Assembly (NCBI GenBank): GCA_011317545.1
Contig: WUJK01000010.1
Span: forward strand, 558,001 to 622,000
DNA length: 64,000 bases
Direction: 5' to 3'
Origin: Coniella vitis
Lineage: Eukaryota; Ascomycota; Sordariomycetes; Diaporthales; Schizoparmaceae
Made by a program: the position numbers and the translations under genes. This document shows positions 60,414 through 64,000 of the stretch, piece by piece. Under the pieces are notes generated by a model, which did not search any database, was not told where the DNA came from, and saw only the letters and a program-made list of their open reading frames with translations. How positions within the stretch are numbered: the stretch's first letter is position 1; every line of letters starts with the position of its first letter.

Positions 60414-61172
60414 TTACTTCATCCGCTCGGGTGCCCTCTCCTCGGTCACGGGCTCGTCCACCGCCTTGCCGCGTCCAGGCGCGGCCTCGAACTTGGCGCG
60501 CCACTTGTCCTCTTGCTTGAACATGACGATGCACTGCAGGGCCGAGGGAGTGCCGTAGTCTGGGTCTGCGCCGCCTTCTAGAAGAACCTATTTGTGTTTT
60601 ATTTTGACGGCGTGTCAGTCTTGTGGATGAGATATTGGGGACACCCCTTTGGCATATTTTGGTGTAATGAAAGCGAAATGAAAGGCGGGAAGTGGTAATA
60701 AAAAAAAAGAGAGAGAGAGAGAAGAGAAAAAAAAAAAGGTGATTACCTCGACAACACGATCCAACCTCTTGAACACGGCGCCGGCTATGGGACTCTGGCG
60801 TTTATCATTCAGCCTGTTTGGGTCCGCGCCGTGTTTTATCAGTAGGGCGACAAGGTCGGCATGGCCGTAGTATGCTGCTAGCATGAGCTGTATTTGTATT
60901 GCAAGAGGAATCAGCCATCTTGTCCATGAAGATACATTCACTGGCAAATGAAAAAAAAAAAAAAAAAAAAAAAAAAAGAGAGAACTAGAAAAAGAAAAGA
61001 AGCCCACCAATGTGTCTCCCTTCTCGTTGGTCAAGTTGGGCGGCAGCCCGCCTTCAAGAGCCTCCTCGAGGACCTTCTTGTTGCCCTCGCGCGCCGCATT
61101 GTACATTTGCGCCGCGAGCTTGATGGCTTCGAGGGAAGGGGAGAAGGCTGTTGCTGAGGTGAGGGCGCTCAT
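60414..61172 (-). CDS. Small ankyrin-repeat protein
   Basis: Three exons on the minus strand, 61172-61008, 60887-60747 and 60587-60414 (introns 120 and 159 bases), give 159 residues. The whole protein is about three ankyrin units: NAAREGNKKVLEEALEGG, LAAYYGHADLVALLIKHGAD and VFKRLDRVVEVLLEGGADP. The end is QCIVMFKQEDKWRAKFEA and a charged tail with ERAPERMK. Such short ankyrin proteins act as binding modules; no partner is indicated. Intron 1 contains a pyrimidine run (a T tract of about 27 on the minus strand), is a multiple of three and has no stop, so retention would keep frame and add a very hydrophobic stretch. All three exon joins are in phase 0 with usual signals (GTGGGC, GTAATC donors are somewhat weak). 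Confidence 0.84.
60947..60977. repeat. Long A run inside an intron
   Basis: About 27 consecutive A's on the plus strand, forming the poly-T tract of intron 1 of the small ankyrin gene. Confidence 0.9.
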
Positions 61173-62435
61173 GATGTGTGTGGTTTTCCGGTTGTTTTTC
61201 TTTTCTTTTCTTTTTTTCCCTTGCGCGTGGTGTGATATATTTCACTCTCTTTTTTTTTTTTTTTTGGCCTGTTGCCCCTTTTGAATGTGTGCGCTTTTGC
61301 TCACTCGCACTAACTTCCTGGTTGGGATGCCTTTTGATGGTTTGGTATTGTTTTGGATTGGGTGGGAATACGGTCAGGAGGAGTGAGATGGGTTTCCAAG
61401 TACGGTATACTAGTAGTAGGTTCAAAACCAAAAAGGATTGAGTCTTTTTGTCTTCTTCCGTGTCTTTGTATTGTATATAGTGTAACAATCAGCCTCAGGA
61501 AAACAATGCGCCGAGGGTAAAACCGGGGGCGGGGGGGCTAAGGGCAAGATGCAACGTACAGACGGGAGGGAGAAAAGGCCAAGAAGCCATTCACGGCCGC
61601 CATGTTGGTCAGCGCGCGGGCGCCGGGGGTGGGTTGCCGTCAGCATCAGCTTAGGAGGGGGGGGGGGGCTATGGGGCCCCCAAACCCAGCGGGAGGTCCC
61701 CTAGAAGGTTTGAACCGTCCGGGCCCGTTCGGCACCGCTGCACTGCAGGGTTGCACCTGGAGTGAAGCTTCTAGAATGTAGAACTGCAAGACCCTCCGCC
61801 TATTGGTCCGGGGGCTCAATGCTGGCCGAAGTCCGGGCCTGGATGGTGTGGAAATGCTTCAACGTCCCGACAGCAAAATGGAAAATGGAATGGAGTTGCG
61901 CACTATTTTATATGACCTCGCTTTCCTTTTTCTTTTTCTTTTCTGCGCGCGTTCAGTCCATCCTGTTTTGTGCATCATGGCTCTTTTGCACCCACCCGCG
62001 CCGTGAGACCGCGATATTCCTCGAATCCCTTCCCCTAACCCTGGCGAACCCTGGGCGAACCCTGGGCTCTATGACACTTCCCATAACCTTCCTGTATTCA
62101 GTGTGTTTCCCAGACTCCAGAGCGTCTCTCTTCGCTTTCTTGCAAGTAATAGTACACATATATCGACACACAGCAAGGACTTTCTTGCCCCGGTATTTGT
62201 TCTTTGTCCCCATCCGTTTCCACTGCAACAAGTGTTTCCCCCTTTTTCCTGACCTGTCCGTAAACTCCAGAGTCTCCTTCCTCCCTCATCTTGCTTTGCT
62301 TTTCATTTCCATTGCCTCCTTTCTTGCAAAGTTGAGTCGTACCAGTACACCGAGTAAAGCTCCCCAGAATTCAGCCTGCGAGGCCCCAAGCAAGCATCTT
62401 CCCAGCGGCCAAAAAAAAAAAAAAGAGAAAAAAAA
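61173..62435. other. Intergenic region ankyrin gene/DUF3716 gene
   Basis: About 1.26 kb. It holds a T run (61249-61265), a G run of 12 (61657-61668) beside GGGGCCCCC, and an 11-base tandem duplication GGCGAACCCTG (62043-62064). The left part is the likely ankyrin gene promoter. No supported gene. Confidence 0.55.
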
Positions 62436-64000
62436 TCAAGCAGCATCATCAGCAGCAGCAGCAATTGCGTCCTCAATGGCAAAAGCGATAACGTGCAGCA
62501 TGCGGGCATGTCTGCGCGCTTCCTGGACGGAAGCAAAGGGGAAAGGGACGGCGAGAGTTGTACGGGGTGTGGTTGTCTGCGGAACTTGGGTCGCGGGGAC
62601 ACAGGGGCTGGGATGCTGAGTAGGCATGGGAGTAAGGGCTGGATTCGGAGCCTCGGCCATCCAAGGTTGAGGCAAAGGGGTCTGAGCCCCAGAGATCGTT
62701 TCGTGAATGAGAGGGCTGGGCATAGCAGCAGCAGGAAGGGGTGTTGGGCCCTGTTCTTGAGCTGGCGCAGTAGAGGGTCGAGTTCGAGGGGCCTGAACAC
62801 GAGCGTGAGCAGGAGCTTGAGCAGATGCAGGCCAATACAGAGACGAGCTTGGACGATGATCGTCTTGGGTGGAGCAGGGCTGAGCGGACGGGGCTGGCGG
62901 AGGTGCTGCTAGTCCTGGTCTCTGGGATGACTGCTGCAGCGTGACAAGTGGCTGCTGGGGTGCTGCAACCTGAGGTTGTTGAGGCCGCATGGCAGAACGC
63001 ACGGCCTGAAGGTCAACGGCAGCAGTAGCAGCAGCAGTAGCAGCAGGAGTAGCATCAAAGAGACCAGCAGTGGCGCCAGCAGGACGAGGATGCTGAAGCC
63101 CAACCTGAGCAAGGCTAGCATCAGCAGGCTGGAATTGGGCCCGGTTGAAGCCAAACTTTGGAAGCGGCCCTCCTCCTCCTTCTCCTGCTGCTCGCACGTT
63201 ACTCAGAGAAACACTGTAGGACCTGCGGTTGCCGGGACTCATATTCTTGTGGATGTTGTTGTTGTTGTTGTTATTGCAGGGCGCCTTTGCGGGCTTGGGC
63301 TGCGGCTGCGGCTGCTCGCGATCCGACAGCAGATCGTCGCTGTCCGTGTCAGGCATTCTCAAGTCGATTTTGTAATTGATGCGTCGGCGGGTTTGTCGAA
63401 GCCGGTTGCGGTGTTTGTGGGGTGGCTGGTCTTCATTGTCCTCTACCGAGTCTTCACCCTGCGCTTTGTCGCCATACTCGTCGTCGCGCTCGAGCAATGA
63501 AATCTCGTTCTCCCAGAATGCGCGACGCTTGCGCTTCTGCTCGTCATTGGCGGGGACTCCGTGCTCTGACCAGGTTGTTGAGCGTTTCGTTAGCAAAGCA
63601 TTACAAGCAGCTCAACTGAGCTCAAGCTGGTACGGTTGCTGGGAAGAAGAAGAAGAAGAAGAAGAAAAGAAGAAGCAGGAAGAAGTGAACATGTTTCTTG
63701 CAGCTTTCCAACTTACGCATGAGTCCTTGCATCTCATCTTCTCCTTGCTCCTCAGTCACATAGTCCTCTTCCTTGTCCTGGAGCTCGTTGCCACCGTCCC
63801 CGCTGGCCCTCCCCCTACCTTGTTCTCCCTTGTGCGCGCGATAATCACACCGAGACGCATTGCTGTTGTAGTGGCAGTTTCCACACGCGCCCGAGGCGAA
63901 GCCGTCGCCAAGGGTGTAGCAGTGCACAAACGGCCCCTTGCCCTCGCTGCACGCCTTGCACGGGCCGCGGTCATCCATGTAGCCTGTGATCTGGACGCCG
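62436..64000 (-). CDS. DUF3716-like cysteine-motif protein (5' end beyond window)
   Basis: Two exons are visible on the minus strand, from the window end at 64000 to 63717 and from 63565 to 62436 (151-base intron with a TTC repeat). The frame is open to the right edge, so the start is probably outside, although an ATG at 63978 exists. The visible N-terminal part has the pattern C-x2-C-x9-C-x11-C-x2-C-x8-C (GPCKACSEGKGPFVHC, then GACGNCHYN, then RCDYR), typical of fungal DUF3716 proteins, which are often expanded near accessory genes and have no known role. An acidic stretch follows, then a bipartite basic run (KRKRR and RRR), then a long Pro/Ala/Gln-rich region and an Ala-rich C-terminal helix (VIAFAIEDAIAAAADDAA). 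Nuclear location and zinc binding are only inferred. Confidence 0.72.

Noticed and set aside
61690..61740. Possible tRNA B box on the minus strand (GGTTCAAACCT)
   Set aside because: The flanking bases cannot form the T stem or the acceptor stem, and no A box stands at the right distance.
62031..62070. Telomere-like CCCTAACCCTGG
   Set aside because: Only one CCCTAA unit is present; the rest is an 11-base tandem duplication unrelated to TTAGGG repeats.

Overview
The window is nuclear DNA of a filamentous ascomycete, most likely a Sordariomycete and possibly Hypocreales (an inference from protein character; no species can be named). Signs are short introns of 51-199 bases with GT..AG ends and fungal branch points (CTAAC/CTGAC), CT-rich promoter tracts, intergenic spaces of 0.3-7 kb, and fungal-specific families. 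I support fifteen protein-coding genes, one running off the right end. I saw no tRNA or rRNA gene, no recognisable transposon and no CRISPR array. Exon borders were assigned by eye from splice signals and reading-frame continuity.

Left part (1-41.9 kb) is mostly conserved housekeeping genes. After a 6.7 kb gene-free stretch come AUR1 (inositol phosphorylceramide synthase), the divergent pair RPA34 (RNA polymerase I subunit) and GRC3 (pre-rRNA processing kinase), SPT7 (SAGA bromodomain subunit), a VanZ-domain membrane protein, a ferric-reductase-type oxidoreductase, a RINT-1/TIP20 tether, a YMC1-type mitochondrial carrier, COG3 (Golgi tether), FMP25 (mitochondrial RCC1-repeat protein) and a tyrosine phosphatase with large low-complexity insertions.

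Right part (42-64 kb) is more accessory. It holds a GC-rich intronless amidohydrolase that lacks a usual catalytic Glu, then a 1,420-residue HET-NACHT-ankyrin protein, which is a fungal NOD-like receptor of the heterokaryon-incompatibility/innate-immunity type and the strongest candidate here for an interesting system. A 7.2 kb gene-poor stretch follows, then LST7 (folliculin-like), a small ankyrin protein and a DUF3716-like cysteine-motif protein cut by the window end.

The clearest signal not explained by genes is a short near-palindromic word, GTACATAGTAC. About 15 exact copies of its 9-base core lie only in intergenic DNA, clustered at 2.0-5.1 kb and 52-53.4 kb. Other structure includes 10-12 base G or C runs, GGCT-type microsatellites, a TAA/TTA inverted repeat near 50.9 kb, and introns whose length and frame would allow in-frame retention in SPT7 and in the small ankyrin gene.
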